A stretch of 64,000 nucleotides of DNA from a bacterium BMS3Abin02. GTDB lineage: Bacteria; Actinomycetota; Acidimicrobiia; Spongiisociales; UBA4744. Positions 35,284-45,893 of the stretch are shown here, piece by piece. Positions within the stretch are counted from its first letter, which is position 1, and every line of letters begins with the position of its first letter. The stretch is taken from NCBI GenBank assembly GCA_002897675.1, contig BDSU01000018.1, positions 1 to 64,000 on the forward strand, given 5' to 3'. The position numbers and the translations under genes are program-made. The notes under the pieces are model-generated. The model made no database searches, was not told the origin of the DNA, and saw nothing but the letters and a program-made list of their open reading frames with translations.

Positions 35284-36222
35284 GTGAGCCGTACTCCTGG
35301 CGCGACCGTTGGCGGTCAGGCAGTCATCGAAGGGGTCATGATGCGAGCCCCGAATTCCTGGGCGATCGCGGTACGAGTCCCGTCCGGCGAGATCGAGACG
35401 GTGAAACACGACCTTCCGAGGCTGTCGTCGCGTTCGCGCGCTGCGCGAATCCTCTTCGTGCGCGGAGTCATGGTGCTGTACGAATCACTCGTGCTCGGAT
35501 TCAAGGCGCTCTCATGGTCCGCACAGAAGGCCGTTCCCGAGGAAGAGGAGGAGTTCACGAAACTGCAGCTCGTGGGGACGATCGCGTTCTCGGTCGCCGC
35601 CGTCCTGTTGATCTTCGTTCTTGCTCCACTCGGTGTGGCCAAGCTTCTCGCCCCGTACATCGGCGGGTCGTCGTTCTCGTTCAACCTCATCGACGGTATC
35701 GTGCGTGGACTGCTCTTCGTCGGCTACATCTGGGGGATCGGGCGGTCGAAGGAGATCCGTCGGGTGTTCGAATACCACGGTGCCGAGCACCAGACGATCC
35801 ACGCCTACGAGGCGGGAGAACCCCTCACCGTCGACCACATCCAGAAACACTCCCCCGAGCATCCACGTTGTGGTACGAACTTCCTGCTGATCGTCGTGTT
35901 CATCTCCTTGGTCGTGTTCACTCTTCTTGGCCGGCCGGGTTGGGTCCAGCTCATCCTCTCCAGGATCGTGTTGATCCCGGTGATCGCCGGCTTCGCCTAT
36001 GAGGTCCTCAAGTTCTCCGGTCTTCATGGTGGCGATCGCCTCGGCCGCGTTCTCGCTGCTCCAGGTCTGTGGCTTCAGAAGCTCACGACCGACCATCCCG
36101 CAGATGATCAGGTGGAGGTCGCGGTCGCCGCCCTCCTCGCTGCGCTCGAACCAGAAGAAGTCGAGGAAGTGAAAGCGCGAGGGCCCGTCTGCCCTGCAGC
36201 GCTTCGTGCCCTGGCAAACTGA
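35284..36222 (+). CDS. DUF1385 membrane protein
   Basis: A 312-residue integral membrane protein of the DUF1385 family: GGQAVIEGVMMRAPNSWA near the start, four to five hydrophobic stretches (about 95-120, 130-155, 195-220, 225-245) and the FEYHGAEHQTIHAYEAGE histidine-containing block followed by HPRCGTNFLL. Function unknown; the conserved H/E/C residues suggest a metal site. It commonly sits between rpmE and prfA in Gram-positive genomes, as here. GTG start after GGAGG. prfA begins just beyond its stop. Confidence 0.85.
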   Translation: MSRTPGATVGGQAVIEGVMMRAPNSWAIAVRVPSGEIETVKHDLPRLSSRSRAARILFVRGVMVLYESLVLGFKALSWSAQKAVPEEEEEFTKLQLVGTIAFSVAAVLLIFVLAPLGVAKLLAPYIGGSSFSFNLIDGIVRGLLFVGYIWGIGRSKEIRRVFEYHGAEHQTIHAYEAGEPLTVDHIQKHSPEHPRCGTNFLLIVVFISLVVFTLLGRPGWVQLILSRIVLIPVIAGFAYEVLKFSGLHGGDRLGRVLAAPGLWLQKLTTDHPADDQVEVAVAALLAALEPEEVEEVKARGPVCPAALRALAN

Positions 36223-36223
36223 G

Positions 36224-37303
36224 ATGGATCAGCGACTCGTCGAGCGGCTGGAAGAGATCGAAGAAGCATTCGCTCGAGTCGAGGTGGAACTCGCCGAGCC
36301 GGGAGCGACTTCCGATCGAAACCGCTACACAGGCCTGGCCAGGCGCCACGCCGAGCTTCGCCGTATCGTCGAGCAGTACGGCGCCTACAAGGCAGCCGCC
36401 ACCGATGCGGAAGAGGCCGAGGATCTGGCTCGACAGGAATCCGATCCAGAGATCGCACAGGAGTTTCGAGACCTCGCGGCCGAACTGCGCAGCGACATGG
36501 AACGACTCGAACGCGACCTCCATCTCGCTCTCGTCCCGACCGATCCGAACGACGACAAGGACGTGATCGTGGAAGTCCGGTCCGCAGCCGGTGGCGACGA
36601 GGCCGCGATCTGGGCGGGCGACCTTCAGCACATGTACCAGGCGTATGCGGAGGCGCAAGGGTTCACGACCGAGGTCCTGGAGGCCTCACCGTCGGAGGCC
36701 GGCGGCTTCAAGGAAGTGATCTTCTCCGTCAAAGGCAAAGGCGCGTATTCGAAGCTCAAGTACGAGGCCGGCGTTCACCGCGTACAGCGGGTACCGCAGA
36801 CCGAGTCGCAGGGGCGAGTGCATACCTCCACCGCGACCGTCGCGGTGCTGCCCGAAGCCAAAGAGGTCGAGATCCAGATCGATCCCGCCGACGTGCGAGT
36901 CGATGTGTACCGATCGAGCGGCCCCGGTGGCCAGTCGGTGAACACGACAGACTCTGCGGTCCGGCTGACCCATCTGCCGACCGGCCTGGTCGTGAGCTGT
37001 CAGGACGAGAAATCCCAGCTTCAGAACAAGGACAAGGCGTTTCGGATCTTGCGGGCCCGTCTCTATCAACGGCAACTCGAGGAGCAACAGTCCGAAATCG
37101 CGGGGGAGCGGCGGGCACAGGTCGGTACCGGTGGCCGGTCCGAGAAGATCCGCACGTACAACTACAAGGACAACCGGGTCACGGATCACCGCATCAAGTT
37201 GACCGTCAAGCGCCTGCCCCAGGTGCTCGAAGGCGACCTGGGAGAGTTCATCGATGCGTTGACCGCGGATGAGCAGGCTCGTCGCCTGACCGAAGGCGAA
37301 TGA
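36224..37303 (+). CDS. prfA: peptide chain release factor 1
   Basis: A 359-residue RF1, which releases finished peptides at UAA and UAG. The catalytic GGQ is near residue 235 within SSGPGGQSVN; the stop-codon recognition region reads VQRVPQTESQGRVHTSTATV with the PxT tripeptide typical of RF1 (P-Q-T) just before. The start ATG lies one base after the DUF1385 stop; an in-frame start further left would intrude into that gene. Its GGQ glutamine is the target of the next gene product, PrmC. Confidence 0.95.
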   Translation: MDQRLVERLEEIEEAFARVEVELAEPGATSDRNRYTGLARRHAELRRIVEQYGAYKAAATDAEEAEDLARQESDPEIAQEFRDLAAELRSDMERLERDLHLALVPTDPNDDKDVIVEVRSAAGGDEAAIWAGDLQHMYQAYAEAQGFTTEVLEASPSEAGGFKEVIFSVKGKGAYSKLKYEAGVHRVQRVPQTESQGRVHTSTATVAVLPEAKEVEIQIDPADVRVDVYRSSGPGGQSVNTTDSAVRLTHLPTGLVVSCQDEKSQLQNKDKAFRILRARLYQRQLEEQQSEIAGERRAQVGTGGRSEKIRTYNYKDNRVTDHRIKLTVKRLPQVLEGDLGEFIDALTADEQARRLTEGE

Positions 37304-37417
37304 GTCTCCGGTTTCGGTGGCCGCGCAGTCGCTCCGCTGTCCGGCAGCGCCTGGGGATCGCGGTATCGAATGCCGAGCACAGAACACCAGATGCAGCGAG
37401 CGAAGCGAGCCCGACTG

Positions 37418-38305
37418 ATGACCGATGACTCCCTCCTGCGTGACTCCGGTCTTGCACTCCACGAGGCGGAACGTCTTCTGATGGCCGTCACGGGCCGGTC
37501 CCGGTCGGGTCTCTACACCGGTGGCGCGCCCACGGCGGGGGAGCGGGCACGATTCGCCCTCCTGGTCGCGCGTCGCAGAGCGGGCGAACCCCTCCAGTAC
37601 CTCGAAGGAATCATTCCGTTCGGCCCGGTGGACCTGCGTGTGGACGGCCGTGCTCTGATTCCCCGTCCGGAAACCGAGTATCTCTGGGAGCAGGCCGCCC
37701 AGGCCATCGACGGTGCGGGACCCGGCACACGAATCGTCGATCTGTGCACCGGCTCGGGGGCGCTCGCCGTGGCCCTCCAGAAGGCTTTCCCGGAGGCTCG
37801 CGTCACGGCCACCGACCTGTCGGAGGAGGCGCTCGCACTCGCCGCCGAGAACGCTGCGATGAATGACGTCACCGTCGACTTCTATCAGGGGGATCTGTTC
37901 GCAGCACTCCCGGCTGCCATGAAGGGTCGCATCGATCTCCTCGTGACGAACCCGCCGTACGTGTCGGAGGCCGAGTATCGGGCGCTCCCCGACGAGATCC
38001 GTTCGTACGAGCCGCGCGCCGCGCTGGTCGCGGGCCCGGATGGCGACGAGATCCTGGAACGCATCGCCGCCGAGGTGCACGGGTGGCTGGCCGAGGGCGG
38101 TTGGCTCTTTTGCGAGATCGGTGAGACGCAGGGTGAGCGGGCCTTGGAGCTGTTCGGCGGTCGGCTGTTCTGCGAGGTCCGTGACGATCTGTCCGGACGG
38201 CCCAGGATCCTCGTCACCCGCCAGGGCCACCTAGAAACCCCGAACCCAGGGCTCAGGGGTGCGCATAGCGCATCTACGAGCCCAGGGTTCAGTGGTACCT
38301 CGTGA
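37418..38305 (+). CDS. prmC: release factor glutamine methyltransferase
   Basis: About 295 residues. The N-terminal helical domain contains GEPLQYLEG, the SAM site LCTGSGALAVAL and the catalytic NPPY in LLVTNPPYVS; it N5-methylates the GGQ glutamine of release factors. The conserved fold ends at GRPRILVTRQG; the last 23 residues (ETPNPGLRGAHS... to the stop) are encoded by a palindromic element and have no counterpart in the family. Starts at 37370 and 37391 are also possible; no ribosome site decides. Confidence 0.88.
   Translation: MTDDSLLRDSGLALHEAERLLMAVTGRSRSGLYTGGAPTAGERARFALLVARRRAGEPLQYLEGIIPFGPVDLRVDGRALIPRPETEYLWEQAAQAIDGAGPGTRIVDLCTGSGALAVALQKAFPEARVTATDLSEEALALAAENAAMNDVTVDFYQGDLFAALPAAMKGRIDLLVTNPPYVSEAEYRALPDEIRSYEPRAALVAGPDGDEILERIAAEVHGWLAEGGWLFCEIGETQGERALELFGGRLFCEVRDDLSGRPRILVTRQGHLETPNPGLRGAHSASTSPGFSGTS
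38242..38290. repeat. compound palindrome forming the 3' end of prmC
   Basis: GAACCCAGGGCTC (38242-38254) pairs with GAGCCCAGGGTTC (38278-38290) except for one central A-A mismatch, and inside the loop TGCGC-ATA-GCGCA (38260-38272) makes a second hairpin. The whole structure lies within the reading frame of prmC and supplies its extra C-terminal tail. It could also act as the transcript's 3' structure. Confidence 0.8.
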
Positions 38306-38315
38306 GGATTGATGG

Positions 38316-38723
38316 CTATTTGGGCAGGATGTACGTTCCTGTCGCGTGGGCGACCAGCACTCCGTCGGTGTCGAGGACCATCCGCACCTCCCCGTAGGCA
38401 CGCCGACCGGTCACCTCGAGCAACGCGGCCGTAGCCGTGACACCGCTGTCGACGGCAGGGCGGAGGAAGTGTGTGGCCAGCTCGGACGTGACGGCCATCG
38501 GCTCGATGCGGCCGAGATGTCCGAAGACGGCGCAGTACAGGGCAGTGTCCGCCATCGCCATGAGCAGCGGTCCCGAGATGTAATTTCCGGGACGCAGCCA
38601 ACGCGGACCGTACTCCCAGTGCACAACCGCACCGTTGGCGTCGACTTCGGTGCAGGTGATCTCCATGTCGGCTGCCGACGGCATCGATTGCCGAAGGAAC
38701 TCGTTGATCGTTTCTCGGTTCAT
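38316..38723 (-). CDS. PaaI-family hotdog thioesterase
   Basis: A 135-residue single-hotdog protein. The YISGPLLMAMADTALYCAVFG helix with its D residue and the ATHFLRPAVDSGVTATA strand are the usual acyl-CoA thioesterase PaaI pattern. It would hydrolyse a short acyl- or aryl-CoA. It is convergent with prmC (10 bases apart) and divergent from murI (about 110 bases). Substrate unknown. Confidence 0.85.
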   Translation of the reverse strand: MNRETINEFLRQSMPSAADMEITCTEVDANGAVVHWEYGPRWLRPGNYISGPLLMAMADTALYCAVFGHLGRIEPMAVTSELATHFLRPAVDSGVTATAALLEVTGRRAYGEVRMVLDTDGVLVAHATGTYILPK

Positions 38724-38833
38724 GGGCGGAAACTAACCCGTTCTCGTGACGGTTGGACCGGAAAGTCTCCGTGAAGCGCCACGAGAAGGGGTGGATCGAC
38801 CGCCGGTGTGGTGAAATGGGGCCCGTGGACGAC

Positions 38834-39640
38834 ATGACGATCGGTATCTTCGATTCGGGGGTCGGGGGACTGTCGGTGTTGTGGGAGCTCGAACACCTCG
38901 TTCCGGGACACCCGATCATCTACCTGGCGGATCAGGCGTGGGCGCCGTACGGCGAACGCAGCCTCGACGACGTGCGCGGGCGCGCCGAAACGGTGACCCG
39001 GATGCTTCTGGAAAGGGGCGCCGGCCTGATCGTCGTCGCCTGCAACAGTGCCTCCGCCGCCGCCCTGCACACACTGCGGCGTCGATTCCCGGACGTTCCC
39101 TTCGTGGGCATGGAACCGGCCGTCAAACCTGCGGCGGAGCGGACGGCGCGGGGAGTCATCGGCGTCTTGGCCACCAATGCGACGTTCCAGGGTGCGTTGT
39201 ACGCCTCTGTGGTGGACCGCCACGCGGCAGGGGTCTCCGTCGTCGATCAGGCCTGTCCGGGGCTCGCAACGGCGGTCGAAAGAGGAGAGTCCGCGACAGT
39301 ACACGCCATGCTCGAGACATACCTCGCCCCGCTGCTCGCCGCCGGCATCGACACGCTCGTCCTCGGGTGCACCCACTATTCGTTGCTGACCCCCGCGATC
39401 GAGGCGATCGTCGGCGGGAAGGTCGCCGTCATCGACCCCGCTCCCGCGGTGGCCCGTCAGACGGCGCACATGCTCGGCGGGTCCGTCTGCTCCGGCGCCC
39501 GGACGGAGTATCTGACAACGGGGGACGTCGATCGGTTTGCCCGCCGGATCCTCGAGTTGGGCGGCGAGGAAACAGAGGAAGTGCAGGTCGGTTTCGCAGG
39601 CGAGCCGGTGTGTGAATCCGGAGGTGTGACGTGGGGATGA
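38834..39640 (+). CDS. murI: glutamate racemase
   Basis: A 268-residue enzyme making D-glutamate for peptidoglycan. IGIFDSGVGGLSVL opens it; the two catalytic cysteines are in VVACNSASAAAL and LVLGCTHYSLL. I use the ATG directly before the IGIFDSG motif; GTG at 38825 or ATG at 38816 would add three or six residues. The last ten bases overlap the sua5 gene. In many actinobacteria murI is elsewhere, so its insertion between prmC and sua5 is a local variation. Confidence 0.94.
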   Translation: MTIGIFDSGVGGLSVLWELEHLVPGHPIIYLADQAWAPYGERSLDDVRGRAETVTRMLLERGAGLIVVACNSASAAALHTLRRRFPDVPFVGMEPAVKPAAERTARGVIGVLATNATFQGALYASVVDRHAAGVSVVDQACPGLATAVERGESATVHAMLETYLAPLLAAGIDTLVLGCTHYSLLTPAIEAIVGGKVAVIDPAPAVARQTAHMLGGSVCSGARTEYLTTGDVDRFARRILELGGEETEEVQVGFAGEPVCESGGVTWG

Positions 39641-40179
39641 TCGAAGATGCCGTGGAAGCCATCCGGGACGGATTGATCGTCGGCGTTCCCACGGACACGG
39701 TGTACGGCGTCGCCGCCGATCCCACGAGCGTCGCGGCGCTCGAGCGTCTCGCGCTGCTCAAGGGCCGAGCCGGCGGTCACCCGTTCCCCGTCCTCGTCAC
39801 TTCTCTGCACCAGGCGGCGGACCTCGTGGAGTTCTCCGCTGCGGCGACCCGGCTGGGAACGGAGCACTGGCCGGGACCGCTGACCCTCGTCCTCCCGGCA
39901 CGACGTGACCTTCCCGTGGCGCACGGCGGCACGATCGGTGTGCGGGTACCCGATCATCCTGCCGCCCTCTGGCTGCTCGAGGTCGCCGGGCCTCTCGCGG
40001 TCACGAGTGCGAATCGCAGCGGTGAACCGGCCGCCCGCGACGATTGGGAGGCGAAGGCCATTTTCGGCGACGAGGTGGCGGTCTACCTGGGCGGCATCAG
40101 TCTGGGAGGGACCCCGTCGACGGTCGTCGACTGCACGGTCGATCCTCCGGTGCTCCTGCGGGCCGGTCCGATCGGTTGA
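39631..40179 (+). CDS. L-threonylcarbamoyladenylate synthase (Sua5/YrdC)
   Basis: A 182-residue single-domain TsaC/YrdC-type enzyme that makes threonylcarbamoyl-AMP for the t6A modification of ANN-decoding tRNAs. The key blocks are VPTDTVYGVAADP, LKGRAGGHPFPVLV, WPGPLTLVLPA, GVRVPDHP and LAVTSANRSGEPA. GTG start inside murI. In actinobacteria this gene usually sits between prmC and the wecA/glyA-atp region, as it does here. Confidence 0.93.
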   Translation: MGMIEDAVEAIRDGLIVGVPTDTVYGVAADPTSVAALERLALLKGRAGGHPFPVLVTSLHQAADLVEFSAAATRLGTEHWPGPLTLVLPARRDLPVAHGGTIGVRVPDHPAALWLLEVAGPLAVTSANRSGEPAARDDWEAKAIFGDEVAVYLGGISLGGTPSTVVDCTVDPPVLLRAGPIG

Positions 40180-40226
40180 CGTTTCGGCGCGTCTAGCCTG
40201 GTGCGAACCAAGAAACCGAGGTTCCC

Positions 40227-41498
40227 ATGACTGATTCGCGTCCTATCGAGATGTCCGATCCGGAGGTCGCCGCGCTCATCAAGGCCGACGTCGTCCGCCA
40301 GGATTCGCACATCCATCTCATCGCTTCGGAGAACTTCGCCTCGCGTGCCGTCATGGAGGCGTCGGGATCGGTGTTCACCAACAAGTACGCGGAGGGGTAT
40401 CCCCGGCGGCGCTATTACGAGGGCTGTCAGGTCGTCGACGAGGTCGAGGATCTGGCGAGGCAGCGGGCGGTGGACCTCTTCGGGGCGGAACATGCCAATG
40501 TCCAGCCGCATTCCGGCTCGCAAGCGAACATGGCGGCGTATTTCGCAACGATCAAGCCGGACGACACGGTCCTCGGGATGCGCCTCGACCAGGGCGGACA
40601 TCTCACCCATGGCTCGCCGGTGAGTTTCTCCGGTCACCTCTACAACTTCGTTGCCTACGGGGTGGATCCGGAGACCGAGATCATCGACATGGACGAGGTT
40701 CGGCGTCTCGCGTTCGAACACCGGCCCAAGATGGTGCTCGCAGGCTATTCGGCCTACTCCAGGCGTCTGGACTATGAGGCGTTCCGAGAGATCGCCGACG
40801 AGATAGGAGCCGTGTTCGTCGTCGACGCCGCCCATTTCATCGGTCTCGTCGCCGGTGGCGCATATCCGAATCCGGTCCCGCACGCCGACATCGTCACGGC
40901 GACGACCCACAAGGCTCTGCGGGGTCCCAGGGGCGGCCTCATCCTCTGCAAAGAGGAGTTCGCCAAGCCGATCGACAAGGCCGTGTTCCCTACGGCGCAG
41001 GGCGGAGCACTGTTCAATCAGATCGCCGCCAAGGCGGTCTGCTTCCGGGAGGCATCCACGCCGGCCTACGGAGAGTACGCCCACCAGGTCGTGCGCAACG
41101 CCCGGGCCATGGCGGAGCGCTTGACTTCGCTCGGTCTCCGCGTCGTGAGCGGCGCGACCGAGAACCACATGTTCCTGGTCGACGTGCGCAGCATCGACGA
41201 CGAACTCACCGGCAAGGAAGCCGCAACCCTCCTCGACGACCTCGGGATCACGTTGAATCGCAATGCGATCCCGTTCGACCCGCGCTCGCCGTTCATCACG
41301 AGTGGAATCCGCATCGGGACCCCGTCGGTGACGACGCAAGGTATGAAGGAGGCCGAGGTCGAGCACGTCGCGGAGCTGATCGCCCGAGCGCTTCGCGAAC
41401 GTCACGACGACGTCGCACTCAAGGAAGTGAAGGGCGAAGCCGGCGAGCTGGCCTCCTGCTTCCCTCCCTACGAGGCGCAGTTTCCCGGACACGTGTGA
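40227..41498 (+). CDS. glyA: serine hydroxymethyltransferase
   Basis: A 423-residue PLP enzyme interconverting serine and glycine with tetrahydrofolate. [28 protein letters not shown], the [15 protein letters not shown] block and the PLP-lysine motif [12 protein letters not shown] are all present. The active-site YxxY/E residues near the N-terminus fit. It lies between sua5 and the ATP synthase operon; the next gene begins about 180 bases on. Confidence 0.96.
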   Translation: MTDSRPIEMSDPEVAALIKADVVRQDSHIHLIASENFASRAVMEASGSVFTNKYAEGYPRRRYYEGCQVVDEVEDLARQRAVDLFGAEHANVQPHSGSQANMAAYFATIKPDDTVLGMRLDQGGHLTHGSPVSFSGHLYNFVAYGVDPETEIIDMDEVRRLAFEHRPKMVLAGYSAYSRRLDYEAFREIADEIGAVFVVDAAHFIGLVAGGAYPNPVPHADIVTATTHKALRGPRGGLILCKEEFAKPIDKAVFPTAQGGALFNQIAAKAVCFREASTPAYGEYAHQVVRNARAMAERLTSLGLRVVSGATENHMFLVDVRSIDDELTGKEAATLLDDLGITLNRNAIPFDPRSPFITSGIRIGTPSVTTQGMKEAEVEHVAELIARALRERHDDVALKEVKGEAGELASCFPPYEAQFPGHV

Positions 41499-41600
41499 TC
41501 GGCAGCCGGAACGTGGTGGTTCGCGCGGCGGGGGAGAAGCTGCACCGGCGACAGGCTAGAGTCTGGTTCGCGCAGCGTGACTGCCCGTTGGTGACCATTC

Positions 41601-41631
41601 GCGGTACCAGGTACGCGGCACCGAGTACCGC
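41601..41631. promoter_or_regulatory. 7-bp inverted repeat upstream of ATP synthase operon
   Basis: GCGGTAC (41601-41607) and GTACCGC (41625-41631) pair perfectly around a 17-base loop in the 183-base gap between glyA and the atp genes. It may be the glyA terminator or a leader structure for the atp mRNA. A promoter for the operon must lie in this gap but I could not place one with confidence. Confidence 0.45.
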
Positions 41632-41681
41632 CGGGCGGAGTCAGGCGCACTGATTTGCAAACCGACCGGGGATCGATAACG

Positions 41682-41903
41682 ATGCCGCCGAACTACAGCG
41701 CGGGCAAGGGGATCGCCGAGGCAGCCGATATCTCGAGCAGGTTCTTCGCGTCGGTGGTTTCGGGAGGTGGACTCGGCTGGCTGCTCGACCGCTGGTTGGG
41801 AACGTGGCCGTGGCTGGTCGCTCTCGGAACCGTCGTCGGATTCGTGCTGGGTTTCTACTGGATGTTGTTGTACGCGAGAGAGATGGAACGTCGTGGACGT
41901 TGA
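41682..41903 (+). CDS. AtpZ/AtpI-like small membrane protein
   Basis: A 73-residue protein with two membrane helices (about 20-42 and 47-67) of the F0F1 ATPase-associated AtpZ/AtpI type: SSRFFASVVSGGGLGWLLD, then WPWLVALGTVVGFVLGFYWM. Such proteins aid c-ring assembly or Mg/Ca transport. ATG at 41682; a TTG at 41655 would add nine residues. Overlaps the next gene by 11 bases and heads the atp operon. Confidence 0.75.
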   Translation: MPPNYSAGKGIAEAADISSRFFASVVSGGGLGWLLDRWLGTWPWLVALGTVVGFVLGFYWMLLYAREMERRGR

Positions 41904-42257
41904 AGCCAGGATGGGCTCCGAGATGGCCCGGAGGACGCTGTGGCTCGGCCCCCTCGTTGCGGCCGTCGCTTTGGCGATCGGGGGTGTCCCCGCGGCGCTC
42001 GCGGCGCTCGCCGGCGCCGCCATCGTCGCAGTCATCTTTCTGCTTTCCGGCACGGTGCTCTCGTGGGCGGCGCGCCGCTCTCCCAACGCTCTCGGAGCGG
42101 CTGCGCTCGGAGGTTTCGTGGTCCGACTCGTGCTGTTGACCGCACTCGTGTGGGCTGCGCTCAGGTTTCTCGGAGTAGATCGCACCGGACTCTTCCTGGG
42201 TCTCGGAGCTACGTATATCGGGCTGCTCGTGATGCAGGCCCGGAAGGAGGCTGTCAG

Positions 42258-42261
<4 letters not shown>
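41893..42261 (+). CDS. ATP synthase protein I-like membrane protein
   Basis: A 122-residue protein with four membrane helices, in the usual AtpI position before atpB. The last two helices (GFVVRLVLLTALVWAALRFL and GLFLGLGATYIGLLVM) resemble the ATP synthase I family. GTG start within the preceding gene; ATG at 41911 is an alternative. Its stop overlaps the atpB GTG by four bases. Confidence 0.72.
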
Positions 42262-43271
<1,010 letters not shown>

Positions 43272-43272
<1 letters not shown>

Positions 43273-43817
43273 TGTTCGCCTCGGCGCCATTACTGGTTCT
43301 CGCGGCCGAGGGGCGATCGGGCCTGTTCTTGATCCTCCCGGAGATCCGCGAGCTGATCTGGGGAATCGTGAGCTTCACGGTGCTGGTGTTCCTGCTCTGG
43401 AAGTTTGCGGGGCCGGCGCTCAACCGAACGCTCGAAGCGCGCCAGCAGGCCGTCGTCGGAGGCATGCGGGAGGCCGAGGAAGCCAAGGCGGAGGCTCAGG
43501 GGCTCCTGAACGATTACCGCGAACAACTGGCGAACGCCAAAGAGGAGTCCAACCGGATCATCGAGGAGGCCCGGCAGACGGCCGAGGCGATGCGCACCGA
43601 GATGCTCGCCATGGCCCGGGCCGAGGCGGAGGAGACAGTCGCGAAGGCCAGGAGCGAGGTCGCCGCCGAGCGCGAGCGCGCACTCGCGGAGGTTCGCCAG
43701 GAAGTTGCCAACCTCTCGATCGACCTCGCCGAGCGGGTCGTGCAGGGCAGCCTGGACCGCGAAGCGCAGCAGGGCCTGATCGGCCGGTACCTCGAAGAAC
43801 TCGAACGGATGGGTTAG
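43272..43817 (+). CDS. atpF: ATP synthase subunit b
   Basis: A 181-residue peripheral-stalk subunit: one membrane helix near residues 28-48 (IWGIVSFTVLVFLLWKF) followed by a long charged coiled coil rich in Ala, Glu and Arg, ending in the delta-binding region. Start ATG overlaps the atpE stop; a GTG one codon upstream is possible. A single b gene is present and it is not fused to delta, unlike in mycobacteria. Confidence 0.93.
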
Positions 43818-43820
43818 GCG

Positions 43821-44354
43821 ATGGACGAGCGCATCGCGGGATACGCGGACGCCATCTTCGCCATTGCCGGCGCCGAAGGGCAGCTCGCGACCGTCGAAGA
43901 TGAGATGTTCGCGGTCGCTCGGGCAATCGAAGGTTCCGCGGAGCTTGCCGACGCACTGGCAGATCCGCGGTTGCCGGCCGAGCGGAAGGAGGCAATCCTC
44001 GCCGATCTGCTGGAAGGCCAGGCATCGGACCTGACGACGGCGTTCGTGCGGTTCGTGGCCGGCCTGGGCCGGGCACGTGACCTTCCGGCGGTTGCCGACG
44101 CCTTTGTGGCTCGCGCCGCGGCGGAGCGCAACCGGGCGGTCGCCGAGGTCCGTGCGGCGGTGCCGCTGGACGCGCAGACACTCGCGAAACTCGAGGATGC
44201 GCTCGGGAAGGCGACCGGAAAGAACATCGAGGTGAAGCTCGTGGTCGACCCATCGGTTTTGGGCGGCATCGTCGCCACGATCGGCGACACGGTGATCGAC
44301 GGTTCGATCCGTCACCGTCTCGAGAGTCTTCGCCAGACCTTACAGAGCCGCTGA
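43821..44354 (+). CDS. atpH: ATP synthase subunit delta
   Basis: A 177-residue OSCP/delta subunit linking the b stalk to the top of F1. The N-terminal six-helix bundle (GYADAIFAIAGAEGQL) and the C-terminal LVVDPSVLGGIVATIGDTVIDGS block are typical. It starts three bases after atpF. The separate delta gene differs from the b-delta fusion of mycobacteria and fits a deeper actinobacterial lineage. Confidence 0.93.
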   Translation: MDERIAGYADAIFAIAGAEGQLATVEDEMFAVARAIEGSAELADALADPRLPAERKEAILADLLEGQASDLTTAFVRFVAGLGRARDLPAVADAFVARAAAERNRAVAEVRAAVPLDAQTLAKLEDALGKATGKNIEVKLVVDPSVLGGIVATIGDTVIDGSIRHRLESLRQTLQSR

Positions 44355-44369
44355 TGCGAAGGAGCAACG

Positions 44370-45890
44370 ATGGCTGAACTGACGCTCGACCCGCAAGACA
44401 TCGCCGCTTCCCTGCGGAAGCATCTCGAAGACTGGGCTCCGGAGCTCGAAGCCGAGACGGTCGGTTACGTGATGACGATCGCCGACGGTGTGGCGACGGT
44501 GAGAGGCCTTCCCGGCGCCATGGCGTCCGAGCTGCTGGAGTTCCCCGGCGGCCTGCTCGGCATCGCCCTGAACCTGGATGAGGACTCGATCGGTGTCGTG
44601 CTGATGGGCGAGTTTTCCCACATCGAGGAAGGCTCGCCGGTCCGTTCCACCGGCCGGGTGCTCTCGATCGGTGTCGGCGATGCCATGCTCGGGCGTGTCG
44701 TCGACTCGCTCGGCAACCCTCTCGACGGAAAAGGCCCGATCAACACGACGGAGAGCCGTCTCCTCGAAGTGCAGGCCCCTTCGGTCGTGCAGCGCCAGCC
44801 GGTCAAGGAGCCCTTGCAGACGGGGATCAAGGCGATCGACGCGATGATCCCGATCGGTCGCGGGCAGCGGGAGCTGATCATCGGTGACCGCCAGACCGGA
44901 AAGACGGCGATCGCGGTCGACACGATCATCAACCAGAAGGGCAAGGACGTGAAGTGCGTCTACGTCGCGATCGGCCAGAAGGCTTCAACGGTCGCCGAGG
45001 TGGTCGATGCATTCCACAAGCACGGTGCGATGGACTACACGGTGGTGGTCAACGCAGCGGCATCGGCGCCTGCAGCGCTGCAGATGTACGCGCCGTACGC
45101 CGGCTCGGCGATCGCCCAGTACTGGATGTACAAGGGCGGGCACGCCTTGATCGTCTTCGACGACCTGTCCAAACAGGCTGTCGCCTACCGGCAGATCTCC
45201 CTGCTGCTGCGGCGTCCTCCGGGCCGTGAGGCGTATCCTGGCGACGTCTTCTATCTGCACAGCCGACTTCTCGAGCGCTGTGCGAAACTTTCGGACGATC
45301 TCGGCGGGGGATCGTTGACGGGGTTGCCCATCGTCGAGACGAAGGCGGGAGACGTGTCGGCGTACATCCCGACGAACGTGATCTCGATCACCGACGGGCA
45401 GATCTTCCTGGAGACCGACCTCTTCTACTCGGGTGTGCGCCCCGCGATCAACGCCGGCATCTCGGTGTCGCGCGTCGGCGGTGACGCGCAGATCAAGGCC
45501 ATGAAGAAGGTCGCCGGTCCGCTGCGTATCAACCTGGCACAGTTTCGCGAGCTGGAGGCCTTCGCCGAGTTCGGTTCCGAGCTCGATGCCACCAGTGCGG
45601 CTCAGCTGGCGCGGGGCCGCCGTGTGGTCGAGGTGCTCAAGCAGCCTCAGTTCACGCCGGTCCCGGTCGATGAACAGGTGCTCGTGATCTATGCGGTGAC
45701 CAACGGATTCATGGACGACATTACGGTGGCGGACATCGGTCGGTTCGAGTCGGAGCTGCGTGGATTCGTCCGGAGTCGCTACCCGGCCGTGCTGGAGCAG
45801 ATCGATTCCGCCGGCGAGCTTCCGGACACGGAGGAGATGAACAAGGCGATCGGCGAGTTCAAAGAGCTCTTCGAGGCGGGAAAGGAGTAG
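44370..45890 (+). CDS. atpA: ATP synthase subunit alpha
   Basis: A 506-residue F1 alpha subunit. Non-catalytic nucleotide site with Walker [10 protein letters not shown], the [12 protein letters not shown] strand, the [14 protein letters not shown] block and the [17 protein letters not shown] signature just after FYSGVR. The N-terminal beta-barrel and C-terminal helical domain are full length. A GAAGGAGC ribosome site precedes the ATG. Confidence 0.97.
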   Translation: MAELTLDPQDIAASLRKHLEDWAPELEAETVGYVMTIADGVATVRGLPGAMASELLEFPGGLLGIALNLDEDSIGVVLMGEFSHIEEGSPVRSTGRVLSIGVGDAMLGRVVDSLGNPLDGKGPINTTESRLLEVQAPSVVQRQPVKEPLQTGIKAIDAMIPIGRGQRELIIGDRQTGKTAIAVDTIINQKGKDVKCVYVAIGQKASTVAEVVDAFHKHGAMDYTVVVNAAASAPAALQMYAPYAGSAIAQYWMYKGGHALIVFDDLSKQAVAYRQISLLLRRPPGREAYPGDVFYLHSRLLERCAKLSDDLGGGSLTGLPIVETKAGDVSAYIPTNVISITDGQIFLETDLFYSGVRPAINAGISVSRVGGDAQIKAMKKVAGPLRINLAQFRELEAFAEFGSELDATSAAQLARGRRVVEVLKQPQFTPVPVDEQVLVIYAVTNGFMDDITVADIGRFESELRGFVRSRYPAVLEQIDSAGELPDTEEMNKAIGEFKELFEAGKE

Positions 45891-45893
45891 CGG

